A program made the translations under genes and the position numbers. Of a DNA stretch of 64,000 bases, positions 17,096-25,642 are shown in pieces (the first letter of the stretch is position 1; each line of letters opens with the position of its first letter). Origin of the DNA: Streptomyces sp. NBC_01750 (GTDB lineage Bacteria; Actinomycetota; Actinomycetes; Streptomycetales; Streptomycetaceae); contig NZ_CP109137.1 in NCBI RefSeq assembly GCF_035918095.1, positions 8,062,001 through 8,126,000 of the forward strand, given 5' to 3'. The notes under the pieces are model-generated. The model ran no database searches and was not told where the DNA came from. It saw only the letters and a list, made by a program, of their open reading frames with translations.

Positions 17096-17195
17096 CCGAG
17101 CATCATGGCAGGGACTTCGCACAGCGTCCCGATTCAGCCCGAACGTACTGGCCCATACCGGCCATCGGCCCGGGCACCTCCGCAGCGAGCGACTC

Positions 17196-18149
17196 TCAGA
17201 TCACCTTCGAACGGACCAGGACACCTAGTACGAGGGCCCCGGGAAGCAGCGGCAGCCACACCGTGATGATCCGGTAGCCGAGAACCACAGAGGTGGCCAG
17301 GGCGACCGAAACCCCGGCCATGACCAGCGCTATGACGAGCGCCGCGTCCACCGAGCCGATGCCGCCGGGTGTCGGTATGACAGCGGCCAGCGTGCTTCCG
17401 GCGAGATAGGCGAGACCGACATGGACGGCCGGGACGGACACGTCCAGCGCCATCGCCACGGCGACCAGTCCCGCGGCCTGCAGCGTCGGATAAGCCACGG
17501 CGCCACCCCAGAGGGCCAGCACGCGCGCAGGCCTGGTGTGCACGGAGCGCGCGTCCCGCAGCGCGGTGTCCACAAACGTACGGATGGCTCTGCGCAACGG
17601 CCGTACCGCCACCAGCACGACCGCTACCGCGCACGCCAGAGATCCCGCGGCCACGAGCACCGGGCCTGCTGCGTGCGGCAGGAGACCGTCCAGTTGCAGC
17701 GCGTGCGGAGAGGCGGCGAGGAGAGCGAGCAGCAGTACGGCTCGTCCCGTGCCCGCCGCCAGCATGTGCAGGGCCAGGGCGGCGGAGGAGCGGGGCAACG
17801 AGAGTCCGCAGCGCTGGAGGAAACGAAGATTGACCGTGCCCGCACCGAGTCCTGCCGGGAGGAGATGGTTGGCGGCACCCGCGGCGAACTGCGTCACGAA
17901 CAGCCGTAGCGGGGGGAGGTGTTCGAGGGTCGCGCCCTGGCGCGTGAAGGATACGGCGACCCAGCCCAGCACGGTGAGCGTGACAGCGAGCAGCAGCCAG
18001 TACTGATCGGCGGACAGCAGCCGGCTGCCGCCGGCCGTGATGAGCTGCCAGTGCTGGGCCGCCCACAGGCTGACCGCGGCGATCGGCACCAGGCAGGCGA
18101 TCTGTCGCAGTGGCAGCCCCCGCAGGAGGTTTCCTTGAGCTGTGGCCAT
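17196..18149 (-). CDS. Lysylphosphatidylglycerol synthase TM-domain-like membrane protein
   Basis: A 317-residue integral membrane protein with about 8 helices. QFAAGAANHLLPAGLGAGTV and TPGGIGSVDAALVIALV are the two signatures of the UPF0104/AglD/MprF flippase domain. It lacks the soluble aminoacyl-transferase domain of full MprF. ATG 18149 is used; the open frame continues another 55 codons, so an N-terminal extension is possible. It may translocate a lipid or lipid-linked compound. Confidence 0.75.
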   Translation of the reverse strand: MATAQGNLLRGLPLRQIACLVPIAAVSLWAAQHWQLITAGGSRLLSADQYWLLLAVTLTVLGWVAVSFTRQGATLEHLPPLRLFVTQFAAGAANHLLPAGLGAGTVNLRFLQRCGLSLPRSSAALALHMLAAGTGRAVLLLALLAASPHALQLDGLLPHAAGPVLVAAGSLACAVAVVLVAVRPLRRAIRTFVDTALRDARSVHTRPARVLALWGGAVAYPTLQAAGLVAVAMALDVSVPAVHVGLAYLAGSTLAAVIPTPGGIGSVDAALVIALVMAGVSVALATSVVLGYRIITVWLPLLPGALVLGVLVRSKVI

Positions 18150-18510
18150 CGCCCGGTTCGTCTCCGCTTCTCGCGCGCTGCTGGGAAGTAGTCGCGCCAC
18201 CAGGCTCCCCACCACGGGCGACGTCCCGGCGTCGTACGGCCGACGGCCGGCGGGCGCGATGGTTGCCGGAAAGCGACGTCGCGTGTGCCGCCCGCGCTCG
18301 CCGGGAAACAGCACCGCCGCGTCACGCTCCGTACACCGGATGAGCCGGAACGGCCCGAGCAGGCGGACGCCTTAGCAGGCGGACGCCGACCGGACAACAG
18401 TGCGCGCACCGCCGTCGGCCGCCGCCGCTATGGGCGGCGTGACCATTCCGCGGGCGACCGGCGCCTTCCTACTCTGACCGGCACCTTGATACGTCTGCGG
18501 GAGGTCTCGG
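18150..18510. promoter_or_regulatory. Divergent region with a 14-bp tandem direct repeat
   Basis: A 361-bp gap between the membrane protein and the depolymerase. AGCAGGCGGACGCC occurs at 18358-18371 and 18374-18387, 16 bp apart. The left part could be an N-terminal extension of the membrane protein gene. No other gene is seen. Confidence 0.4.
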
Positions 18511-19986
18511 ATGCTGTTGCGCACAAGCCCGCCCAAGCCCGCCGGTGTGCGCCGGGCCGCCGGTCGCATGAGCGCCGTACTCGCTCTGATCGCCGCCACC
18601 CTGTGGCTCGCGCCGGCGCCCGCCGCGCAGGCGGCCGTGCCCCTGGAGCGAGTGAGCAGCTTCGGCGCAAATCCCGGCGGTCTGAACATGTATGTGTACC
18701 GGCCCGCCGGCCTCCCCGCACATCCGGCGGTCGTGGTCGCCCTGCACGGCTGCACGCAGAGTGCCCGGATCTACGCCGACAACTCCGGGCTGACCACGTA
18801 CGCCGACCGGCACGGGTTCCTGCTCGTCCTCGCCGAGACGACGTCCGCGAACAATCCCAGCAGCTGCTTCAACTGGTTCCAGGCCACCGACAACCGGCGC
18901 GGGCAGGGCGAGGCCGCGTCCGTCCGCCAGATGGTGGCGCACGCCGAGAGCGCCTACGGCGCCGATGCCGCGCGTACGTATGTCACCGGTCTCTCGGCCG
19001 GAGGAGGCATGACCTCGGTCATGCTCGCCGCGTATCCCGACGTCTTCGAGGCGGGTGCGGTGATAGCGGGACTGCCCTACGAATGCACCAAGGACACGGG
19101 GGCCTTCACCTGTATGAACCCCGGCGTGGACCGTACGCCAGCGGTGTGGGCGCAGCGGGTCCGTGACGCCTATCCCGCCTACTCCGGGCCGTGGCCGAGG
19201 GTGGCGATCTGGCACGGCGACAACGACCCGACCGTCGTGCCGGGAAACGCCGATGAACTGAGGGATCAGTGGACCGCGGTGCACGGCGTGGACCAGAACC
19301 CGGACCGTACCTCCACGATCGGGCCGAATCGGACGCGCCGGGAGCAGTATCCGGCGGCGGACGGCAGGGTCGTCGTCGAGGTCGACCGTGTGCCCTCGAT
19401 CGGCCACGGAACGCCGGTGGACCCGGGCGGCGGGCCCCAGCAGTGCGGGCAGACCGGCACGGCGAACTTCATCGACTCGATCTGCTCCGGCTACTGGATC
19501 ACCGAATTCTTCGGCCTCGACGGCTCCGCGCCTGATCCGGGCGGCATGCCGGCCCCGTCCGGGCTCACCTCCACGGGCGCCACCCAGACCTCGATCACCT
19601 TGAGCTGGACGGCAGTCGATGGCGCGGCGGGCTACGCGGTGTACCGGGACGGGACACGTATCGCCACGCCGTCGGGCGCCCCGTTCACCGACACGGGCCT
19701 GAGTCCGGGCACGAGGCACGACTACAGCGTGGCCGCCCGCGACGCGGCCGGGGCCGACGGCGTGCGCTCCGGCCCGGTCACGGCCACGACCACCGGCGAC
19801 GCGGCGGTCTGCTGGACCGCCGACAACTACCACCAGGTGCAGGCAGGCCGGGCCACCTCCGACGGCAGCTACGCCTACGCCAAGGGCTCCCAGCAGAACA
19901 TGGGCCTCTACAACACCTTCGTCACCCACACGCTCAAGGAATCCCCCGTCGGTCACTTCGTCGTCGCCGACGCCAACTGCCCCTGA
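18511..19986 (+). CDS. Secreted PHA/PHB depolymerase-family esterase with Fn3 domain
   Basis: A 491-residue exported esterase of the short-chain-length polyhydroxyalkanoate depolymerase type. Signal peptide to about residue 42 (ending AQA). The alpha/beta-hydrolase domain has the oxyanion strand VVALHGCTQSA and the lipase box GLSAGGG with Ser162; the Asp is probably in WHGDNDPTV and the His in SIGHGTPVDP. Residues about 350-430 form a fibronectin type III domain, and a C-terminal module rich in aromatic residues (CWTADNYHQVQ) may bind polymer. The next gene is another secreted esterase 33 bp downstream, suggesting joint polymer and oligomer breakdown. Confidence 0.88.
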   Translation: MLLRTSPPKPAGVRRAAGRMSAVLALIAATLWLAPAPAAQAAVPLERVSSFGANPGGLNMYVYRPAGLPAHPAVVVALHGCTQSARIYADNSGLTTYADRHGFLLVLAETTSANNPSSCFNWFQATDNRRGQGEAASVRQMVAHAESAYGADAARTYVTGLSAGGGMTSVMLAAYPDVFEAGAVIAGLPYECTKDTGAFTCMNPGVDRTPAVWAQRVRDAYPAYSGPWPRVAIWHGDNDPTVVPGNADELRDQWTAVHGVDQNPDRTSTIGPNRTRREQYPAADGRVVVEVDRVPSIGHGTPVDPGGGPQQCGQTGTANFIDSICSGYWITEFFGLDGSAPDPGGMPAPSGLTSTGATQTSITLSWTAVDGAAGYAVYRDGTRIATPSGAPFTDTGLSPGTRHDYSVAARDAAGADGVRSGPVTATTTGDAAVCWTADNYHQVQAGRATSDGSYAYAKGSQQNMGLYNTFVTHTLKESPVGHFVVADANCP

Positions 19987-20019
19987 CCCGACGGTCCGTA
20001 TGCCCCAGGAGGACTCCTC

Positions 20020-21423
20020 GTGCCCCTCGCTCTTCCGTACACGGCCGCGCTGCTGCTCGCGCTCACCGCTGTCCCGGCCGTCGCACAACAACCGCCCGAG
20101 GCGCAGGCGGCCGGCCACTGCGGCCGGATCACCCGCCTGCAGGTGCCGGGCGCCGAGCGTCAAGAGCGAGCCTGTCTCAAGGAGTTGACCACGGCGGGGA
20201 CGGTCGCGTCCGGTCACACCGACCCGGCCGACTGGGCCGGGCTGACACCCGCGGGCCTTGCCACGCCCAGCGGTGTGCCCGGCGTCCAGATCGACGGCTA
20301 CTTCCCCGACACCTCCGCCACCAATTCCAACCACGACTGGAGTCATGACTCGCAGTTCGTCATCCGGCTGCCGGACCGCTGGAACGGGGGGCTGGTCGTC
20401 GCGGGCTCCCCGGGCGTGCGCGAGCAGTACGCGAACGACCGGGCCATCGGCGACTGGGTCCTGTCCCGCGGCTACGCCTTCGCTGCCACCGACAAGGGCA
20501 ACACCGGCGCTGCCTTCTACCGCGACGGCGCCGCGCCCGGCGAGGCGATCGTCGAATGGAACGACCGCGTCACGCAGTTGACCCGGGCCGCGCGAGCGGT
20601 CGTCGCCCAGCGCTACCACCGCCCGCCGTCCCGCACACTCGCCACCGGCATGTCCAACGGCGGCTATCTGGTGCGCTGGCAGCTGGAGAACCACCCCGAG
20701 CTGTACGACGGCGGCGTCGACTGGGAGGGGACGCTCTGGCGGGCGAGCGGACCGAACCTGCTGACCTTCCTGCCACCCGCACTGCGCCACTACCCGGTGT
20801 ACGCAGCCGGTGGCTCCGGCGCCGGCGCGGCACACCGGGCGATGCTCGCCGCCGGATATCCGGAAGGCTCGGAGTTTCTCTGGCCCTTCCACCACCAGTA
20901 CTACTGGGATCTGACCCAGCGGATCTACCGGGAGGAGCTGGACCCTGGCTACGACGGGCCGATCGAGGCGGGGACTCCGTACTGCGCGCCCGGAGCGCCC
21001 GCGTGCGACGCGGACTACACGTACGACTCCCGTCCTTTGGAGGTGCGCCGTGCTGTTGCGACGATCGGGCTGACCGGCCGGATCGGGAAGCCGCTGATCA
21101 CCCTGCACGGCACGCTCGATGTGCTGCTGCCCATCGGCCGGGACTCGGATGTGTACGCCCGCATGGTGCGCGATGCGGGCCGCGGCGGGTTGTTCCGCTA
21201 CTACCGCGTCGAAGGCGGCACGCACGTCGACTCGCTGTACGACGCTTTTCCGGACCACCTGCGGCCGTTGACGCCCTGCCACCGCTCGGCGTTCACCTCC
21301 TTGGAGGTCTGGATCGGACAGGGCAGGCAGCCGGCGCCCAGCCATACGGTGGCCCGCCCGGCCGCTGCCGGTCCGAGCACGCTGCTCACCGGCTGTCCCC
21401 TCGACAGCACGGGACCCCGCTGA
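20020..21423 (+). CDS. Secreted alpha/beta hydrolase (tannase / 3HB-oligomer-hydrolase-like)
   Basis: A 467-residue exported hydrolase. GTG 20020 has AGGAGG 8 nt upstream. Signal peptide core LLLALTAVPAVA. The nucleophile elbow is GMSNGGYLVRW with Ser212; LITLHGTLDVLLPIGRDSD probably holds the acid, and EGGTHVDSLYDAF the His. It has several Cys, consistent with secretion. The family resembles the tannase/feruloyl esterase and 3-hydroxybutyrate oligomer hydrolase group. Its place directly behind a PHA depolymerase favours cleavage of hydroxyalkanoate oligomers, but aryl esters are not excluded. Confidence 0.7.
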   Translation: MPLALPYTAALLLALTAVPAVAQQPPEAQAAGHCGRITRLQVPGAERQERACLKELTTAGTVASGHTDPADWAGLTPAGLATPSGVPGVQIDGYFPDTSATNSNHDWSHDSQFVIRLPDRWNGGLVVAGSPGVREQYANDRAIGDWVLSRGYAFAATDKGNTGAAFYRDGAAPGEAIVEWNDRVTQLTRAARAVVAQRYHRPPSRTLATGMSNGGYLVRWQLENHPELYDGGVDWEGTLWRASGPNLLTFLPPALRHYPVYAAGGSGAGAAHRAMLAAGYPEGSEFLWPFHHQYYWDLTQRIYREELDPGYDGPIEAGTPYCAPGAPACDADYTYDSRPLEVRRAVATIGLTGRIGKPLITLHGTLDVLLPIGRDSDVYARMVRDAGRGGLFRYYRVEGGTHVDSLYDAFPDHLRPLTPCHRSAFTSLEVWIGQGRQPAPSHTVARPAAAGPSTLLTGCPLDSTGPR

Positions 21424-21630
21424 GGGTGGGAGGGCAGCAGCGGGGGGAGTCTCCGGCGGGCGGGCACCGTCGTCGGTGGGTTCGCGGTCGCCATCACGAA
21501 GGCCGGCCACCGGCGGCCATCGTCGGCCGAAGCGAGAAACGCGACGTCCGAATTCCGCCAGCCATAGTCGTCTACACGCCGCAGAGTTGATGGCGTCACA
21601 CCGCTGAACCGCCCGGAAAGGACCAGTCCG

Positions 21631-22137
21631 ATGACCCTCCGCACGACGATCGACAGCCCGCTCGGTGAGCTGCTGCTGGTGGGCGAGAAGTCCGCCACCG
21701 CCAACGGCGGCACAGCACTCGCCTCGCTCTCCCTCCCCGGCCGGAAGGGCGGCGCAGCAGTTCAGGACGGCTGGAGCGAGGACGAGGCGGCCTTCACCGA
21801 GATCGCCGCCCAGCTGAAGTCGTACTTCGACGGCAAACGCACCCACTTCGACATCGAATTCGTCGCTGCCGGCTCGGACTTCCGGCGTCGGGTCTGGAAC
21901 GCGCTGGAGACCATTCCGTACGGCAAGACCCTCAGCTACGGAGATATCGCCACGCAGATCGGTGCGCCACGGTCCGCGATCCGCGCCGTCGGCACCGCGA
22001 TCGGCGCCAACCCGCTGCTGGTCGTACGTCCCTGCCACCGCGTGATCGGCGCCGACGGCTCCCTGACCGGCTACGCCGGCGGCCTCGAGCGCAAGCAGCA
22101 GCTCCTCACTCACGAAGGCGCACTGCAGGCCGCCTGA
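21631..22137 (+). CDS. ogt: Methylated-DNA--protein-cysteine methyltransferase
   Basis: A 168-residue O6-alkylguanine-DNA alkyltransferase. The C-terminal domain has FRRRVWNALETIPYGKTLSY, the RSAIRAVGTAIGANPL helix-turn-helix and the acceptor site VVRPCHRVI with Cys135. It removes alkyl groups from O6-guanine in a suicide reaction. It is first in a run of four genes that share an alkylation theme (2OG-Fe oxygenase, Ada-like zinc domain, unknown). GAAAGGA precedes the ATG. Confidence 0.95.
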   Translation: MTLRTTIDSPLGELLLVGEKSATANGGTALASLSLPGRKGGAAVQDGWSEDEAAFTEIAAQLKSYFDGKRTHFDIEFVAAGSDFRRRVWNALETIPYGKTLSYGDIATQIGAPRSAIRAVGTAIGANPLLVVRPCHRVIGADGSLTGYAGGLERKQQLLTHEGALQAA

Positions 22138-22192
22138 CCGCGGGCCTCGAACCACATCGAGGCCCGCACCGCACCCTTCCCGGAGACATCGC

Positions 22193-22921
22193 ATGATCAC
22201 CGAAATCGCCACCGCACGGGCTCACCAGCAGGTGGACGCCGCCGACTGGACGGCCCTGACCGACGAGCTGGACACCTACGGCTGTGCGCTCACCCCGCGG
22301 CTGCTGACCCCCGCCGAGTGCGCCGGGATCGCCGGACTGTACGAGCGGGAGAACCTGTTCCGCACCACCGTCGACATGGCCCGTCACCGCTTCGGCTCCG
22401 GCCAGTACCGCTACTTCACGCACGAGCTGCCCGAGCCGGTCGCCGAACTGCGCGCCGCGTTCTACCCGCACCTGCTGACCATCGCCCGTGACTGGGCCGA
22501 ACGGCTCGGCCGCCCGGCGCCGTGGCCGGACACCCTGGAGGAGTGGCTGATGATGTGCCACAAGGCCGGACAGGACCGCTCCGCGCAGATCATCCTTCGC
22601 TACGGGGAAGGCGACTGGAACGCACTGCACCGCGATGTGTTCGGCGACATGCTCTTCCCCCTCCAGGTCGTCATCGGCCTCGACGAGCAGGGCAGCGACT
22701 ACACCGGCGGCGAATTCCTGCTCGTGGAACAGCGGCCCCGCGCCCAGTCCCGAGGCACGACAACCGTCCTCCAGCAGGGCCACGGACTGATCTTCACCAC
22801 GCGCGACCGGCCGGTCCGCTCGAAGCGCGGCTGGTCCGCAGGGTCCGTGCGGCACGGCGTGAGCACCGTTCGCTCCGGCCGCCGCCACGCGCTCGGGCTG
22901 GTCTTCCACGACGCGGCGTGA
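22193..22921 (+). CDS. 2-oxoglutarate/Fe(II) oxygenase
   Basis: A 242-residue cupin-fold dioxygenase. The iron site is His146-x-Asp148 in NALHRDVFGDM and His221 in GSVRHGVS; Arg230 in VRSGRRHALG is placed to bind 2-oxoglutarate. The central FPLQVVIGLDEQGSDYTGGEF matches prolyl-4-hydroxylase-like/AlkB-type oxygenases. Lying between ogt and an Ada-like gene, it may repair or modify alkylated DNA or protein; that is inference from context. Its stop overlaps the next ATG by one base. Confidence 0.82.
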   Translation: MITEIATARAHQQVDAADWTALTDELDTYGCALTPRLLTPAECAGIAGLYERENLFRTTVDMARHRFGSGQYRYFTHELPEPVAELRAAFYPHLLTIARDWAERLGRPAPWPDTLEEWLMMCHKAGQDRSAQIILRYGEGDWNALHRDVFGDMLFPLQVVIGLDEQGSDYTGGEFLLVEQRPRAQSRGTTTVLQQGHGLIFTTRDRPVRSKRGWSAGSVRHGVSTVRSGRRHALGLVFHDAA

Positions 22922-23184
22922 TGCGCAGGTACACCCTGCTCGGTGCCGATGGCCACGCCCGCCGTAGCGCCACACCCGGCACGCTGGGCTGGCACCGGCA
23001 AAGTCGGCTGTACGGGCGGCTGGACTGCCCCTCCGCGCTGCGGGCCATAGCCCGCGGCGGCTACACCCCGCACCGCGTCTTCTTCGCCGACGAGAACACC
23101 GCCGTCGCTGCCGGATACCGTCCATGCGCCGCGTGCCTGCCCCACCAGTACGCGGACTGGAAAGCGAATCGGGAGCAACCGTGA
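22921..23184 (+). CDS. Ada-type zinc-binding domain protein lacking the acceptor Cys
   Basis: An 87-residue protein made only of an Ada N-terminal-like zinc domain. Ada uses four Cys, one of which (Cys38, in a YC-x3-C motif) accepts methyl from phosphotriesters. Here the motif reads YGRLDCPSAL: position 32 is Gly, while Cys36, Cys69 and Cys72 (RPCAACLP) remain. Phosphotriester repair by the known route is therefore unlikely; a binding or sensing role is possible. It starts on the last base of the oxygenase stop codon (TGATG), so the two are coupled. Confidence 0.8.
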   Translation: MRRYTLLGADGHARRSATPGTLGWHRQSRLYGRLDCPSALRAIARGGYTPHRVFFADENTAVAAGYRPCAACLPHQYADWKANREQP

Positions 23185-23188
23185 CGTC

Positions 23189-23752
23189 ATGAGCATCCGC
23201 ACGGAGCGTGAGAAGACCCGCTCACCCTTGATCAGCGCCGAGAACCTGGCCGCGTACGGCGACCTGCCGCGGCCCGCCCCACACACCGGTGCCGAACTCA
23301 CGGCTCTCATGGGCCTGTTGACGCAGCAGAAGCCGCGGATCGAGAGCGTCGGCGTCGGCCACAGCCGCGATGCCGCCTCCCGCATCGCTGCCGAAGCCTT
23401 CACCATCACATGGCAGGCGGGCGGCGGAAAGGTCCTCGCGGCGGTGGACTGGCCCGAGACGGCCGCTTCATGGCTGCGCCCGGCCAGGCGGCTGACCGCC
23501 GGGCTGCCGGACGCGTGGGTCGTGGCGGCGGCTCCGCTCGGCTTCGTCCAGCTGAGCCGCCGCCTGCGCCACAGCACCGACTGGGACCCGGCGCGCACCG
23601 TTGTCTTCGCCTCCCTTCAGGACTCCCGCCTTCCGGCCCTTGCCGGACCGGACACCCTGCACGGGCTGCGTGGCGCGACCGCCGATGGAGGTACCTGGGA
23701 CGTACGCCACCGCTGGGTCACCTGCTACCCGCGCGTGGGGCCGGTGCCTTGA
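23189..23752 (+). CDS. Conserved protein of unknown function in the alkylation cluster
   Basis: A 187-residue soluble protein 4 bp after the Ada-like gene, hence in the same operon. It has no signal peptide or membrane helix. Notable stretches are RIESVGVGHSRDAASRIAAE, FTITWQAGGGKVLAAVDWPE and WVVAAAPLGFVQLSRRLRHS. The pattern suggests an alpha/beta fold but I recognise no catalytic motif. It overlaps the end of the convergent nucleoside hydrolase gene by 28 bp. The link to DNA repair is by position only. Confidence 0.65.
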   Translation: MSIRTEREKTRSPLISAENLAAYGDLPRPAPHTGAELTALMGLLTQQKPRIESVGVGHSRDAASRIAAEAFTITWQAGGGKVLAAVDWPETAASWLRPARRLTAGLPDAWVVAAAPLGFVQLSRRLRHSTDWDPARTVVFASLQDSRLPALAGPDTLHGLRGATADGGTWDVRHRWVTCYPRVGPVP

Positions 23753-24693
23753 GCGTGCCGGTTCCCCAGCGTCCGAACGGCGGCGATCACCCGGTCCCAG
23801 AACAGTTCGTGTTCCAGGGTCATCGCCACTCGCGCGTTCACCGGTCGGTCCAGGTACTGGTGCAGGTCCACCACGGTCGCCCCGCGCGTGTACTGGCCGC
23901 GGAGTTCGACCTGCACACTCGCCTCGACGCAGTGCACGATCGCCGGGTCGATGACCCGGGCCACCGCGACGGGGTCGTGCAGCGGTGGGGCCTCGAAGCC
24001 CCACAGCCGCCGGTATCTGGATGCGAAGAAGGTCAACAACTGGGCGCACGTGCGCCCGAGTTCGGTGCCGAGCCCTTCGAGGCGGGCCAGCACGTCGGGC
24101 GTGGCGAGCGCCTGGTGGGTGACGTTGAGCCCGCACATCGTGATCGGCACGCCGCTGCGGAAGACGATGTCCGCGGCTTCGGGATCGACGTGGATATTGA
24201 ACTCGGCCGCCGGGGTCCTGTTGCCGCGTTCGGTGGAGCCGCCCATGAGCACGATCTCGCGGATGTGCGCGGCACTGTCCGGGTACCGGGTCAGCAGCAG
24301 GGCGATATTGGTCAGCGGCGCCGTCGGGACGAGGGTGACGGGTTCCGGATGTTCGGTCAGGATCCGGTGGATAAGGTCCACCGCATGCTCCGGGACCACG
24401 TCCACGGTGGGTTCCGCGAACTGCGGCCCGTCGAGGCCCGAGGCCCCATGGACGTCGTCCGCCACGAGCAGCGGCTGGACGAGCGGCTGTGCGCATCCGG
24501 CCGCGATGGGAACATCGGTGATCCCGGCGACGGTGCAGACCCGGCGCGCGTTCAAGGTGGTCTTCTCGACCGTCTGATTACCGGCGACCGTGGTGATCGC
24601 CAGCAGGTCGACCGCGGGGTCTCCGGCCGCGAGCATGATGGCGACGGCGTCGTCGTGCCCGGGGTCGCAGTCGATGATGATCGGCACAGGCAC
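23725..24693 (-). CDS. Nucleoside hydrolase (inosine/uridine-preferring family)
   Basis: A 322-residue enzyme that should split ribonucleosides into base and ribose. The calcium-binding signature DCDPGHDDAVAI is at the N-terminus, AGNQTVEKTTLNA gives the conserved Asn region, and LVPTAPLTNIALLL and NIHVDPEAADIVF are family blocks; LHDPVAVARVIDP holds the His/Asp near the C-terminus. GTG 24693 is used, with GAGGAG upstream; GTG 24687 is an alternative. It stands alone. Confidence 0.93.
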   Translation of the reverse strand: MPVPIIIDCDPGHDDAVAIMLAAGDPAVDLLAITTVAGNQTVEKTTLNARRVCTVAGITDVPIAAGCAQPLVQPLLVADDVHGASGLDGPQFAEPTVDVVPEHAVDLIHRILTEHPEPVTLVPTAPLTNIALLLTRYPDSAAHIREIVLMGGSTERGNRTPAAEFNIHVDPEAADIVFRSGVPITMCGLNVTHQALATPDVLARLEGLGTELGRTCAQLLTFFASRYRRLWGFEAPPLHDPVAVARVIDPAIVHCVEASVQVELRGQYTRGATVVDLHQYLDRPVNARVAMTLEHELFWDRVIAAVRTLGNRHAQGTGPTRG

Positions 24694-24881
24694 GGTGCTC
24701 GCTCCTCGCTCGCTCCCCGGCGTTCCGGGACGGCAACGCCTTCAGTGTGCCCCTGAGACCGGCCGGTGGGCGGCCCCTTGCCCCACCCGGGCGTGCCCCG
24801 CTCGTCCTCTTCCGGTGTGGCCGGCGGCGCGAGGGCAGGACATTCCCCGGCCGCGGCGGCAGCCGGCGGTACCGCCCGTTC

Positions 24882-25493
24882 TCAGATGTCCGGGAACGTG
24901 GACGGAGTGCCGAGAGTTCCGGCGATGGTCTGCCAGATTGCCGCCTGCGCGGCGTCGAGAGTGACCCGCGGGTCGTCCAGCATCAGCCGGATACCGAAAC
25001 CGTCGCACAGAGCGAGAGTCAGCGTGCTGGTCGCGTCGATGTCGCAGTCGGCGAATTCCCCGGTGGCCATTCCCCGCCGCAGTGCCTCGGCGACCCAGGT
25101 GTGGAGCTGGTCGTACAGGTCGACAGTGAGATGGTGGGCGGATGTGTCGCGCAGTGCCCGTACCCAGAGCTCCTGCCAGAGCTTCCAGTCCTGACGGAGT
25201 TCCGGGTCCGTGGGCAGCATGCTGTGAATGATGCGTGCCAGGGTGACCGAGGCCGGGACTGAGTCGGCGTCGCGTTCGAGTTCGGTGCCTGTCTGGGCGA
25301 AGGAGTGCGTCATCGCCTCCGCGAAGAGCTTCTCGCGGGTCTCGAAGTGGTAGTGCAGCAGGGCCGTCGACACTCCTGCGTGCTCGGCGACCATGCGCAT
25401 ACGGATCTTCTCGAAGCCGACCTCGGCAATCACCTCGCACGCGGCGGAGAGAATCCGCTCACGCGTTTCGAGCGTGCGTTCGGTCTTGGCCAC
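24882..25493 (-). CDS. TetR/AcrR-family transcriptional regulator
   Basis: A 203-residue regulator. The N-terminal helix-turn-helix (about residues 8-55) includes TRERILSAACEVIAEVGFEK and HAGVSTALLHYHFETREKLF. The C-terminal ligand domain has a WKLWQELWVRALRDTS helix of the BetI/TetR_C type. GTG 25493 has GGGAG 8 nt upstream. It lies downstream of the acyl-CoA operon in the same direction and could control it or the amine cluster, both behind the 33243-33317 palindromes; this is untested. Confidence 0.88.
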   Translation of the reverse strand: MAKTERTLETRERILSAACEVIAEVGFEKIRMRMVAEHAGVSTALLHYHFETREKLFAEAMTHSFAQTGTELERDADSVPASVTLARIIHSMLPTDPELRQDWKLWQELWVRALRDTSAHHLTVDLYDQLHTWVAEALRRGMATGEFADCDIDATSTLTLALCDGFGIRLMLDDPRVTLDAAQAAIWQTIAGTLGTPSTFPDI

Positions 25494-25642
25494 GTTGCTG
25501 CTCCCGTTCCGTATAGCCGCCCGTATGGTCGGCGGGGCACCCTGCCCGCCCCGCGCCTTTCCATCTTCCCGTATCCCCACCGGCTGCCGACCCCGGGCCC
25601 CGGCACGCAGCCGCCGCGAGACGGGGGCCGCGCTGCGCGGAC

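Noticed and set aside
18469..22212. A 1247-codon minus-strand open frame opposite the depolymerase, second esterase and ogt genes
   Set aside because: It lies antisense to three genes with clear domains and catalytic motifs, and its translation is low-complexity Gly/Arg/Val. GC-rich DNA often keeps antisense frames open.
21631..23184. Ada-like gene as a split adaptive-response (ada) operon with methyl-phosphotriester activation
   Set aside because: The acceptor Cys is missing and no AraC-type helix-turn-helix is attached, so the classical Ada switch cannot be claimed.
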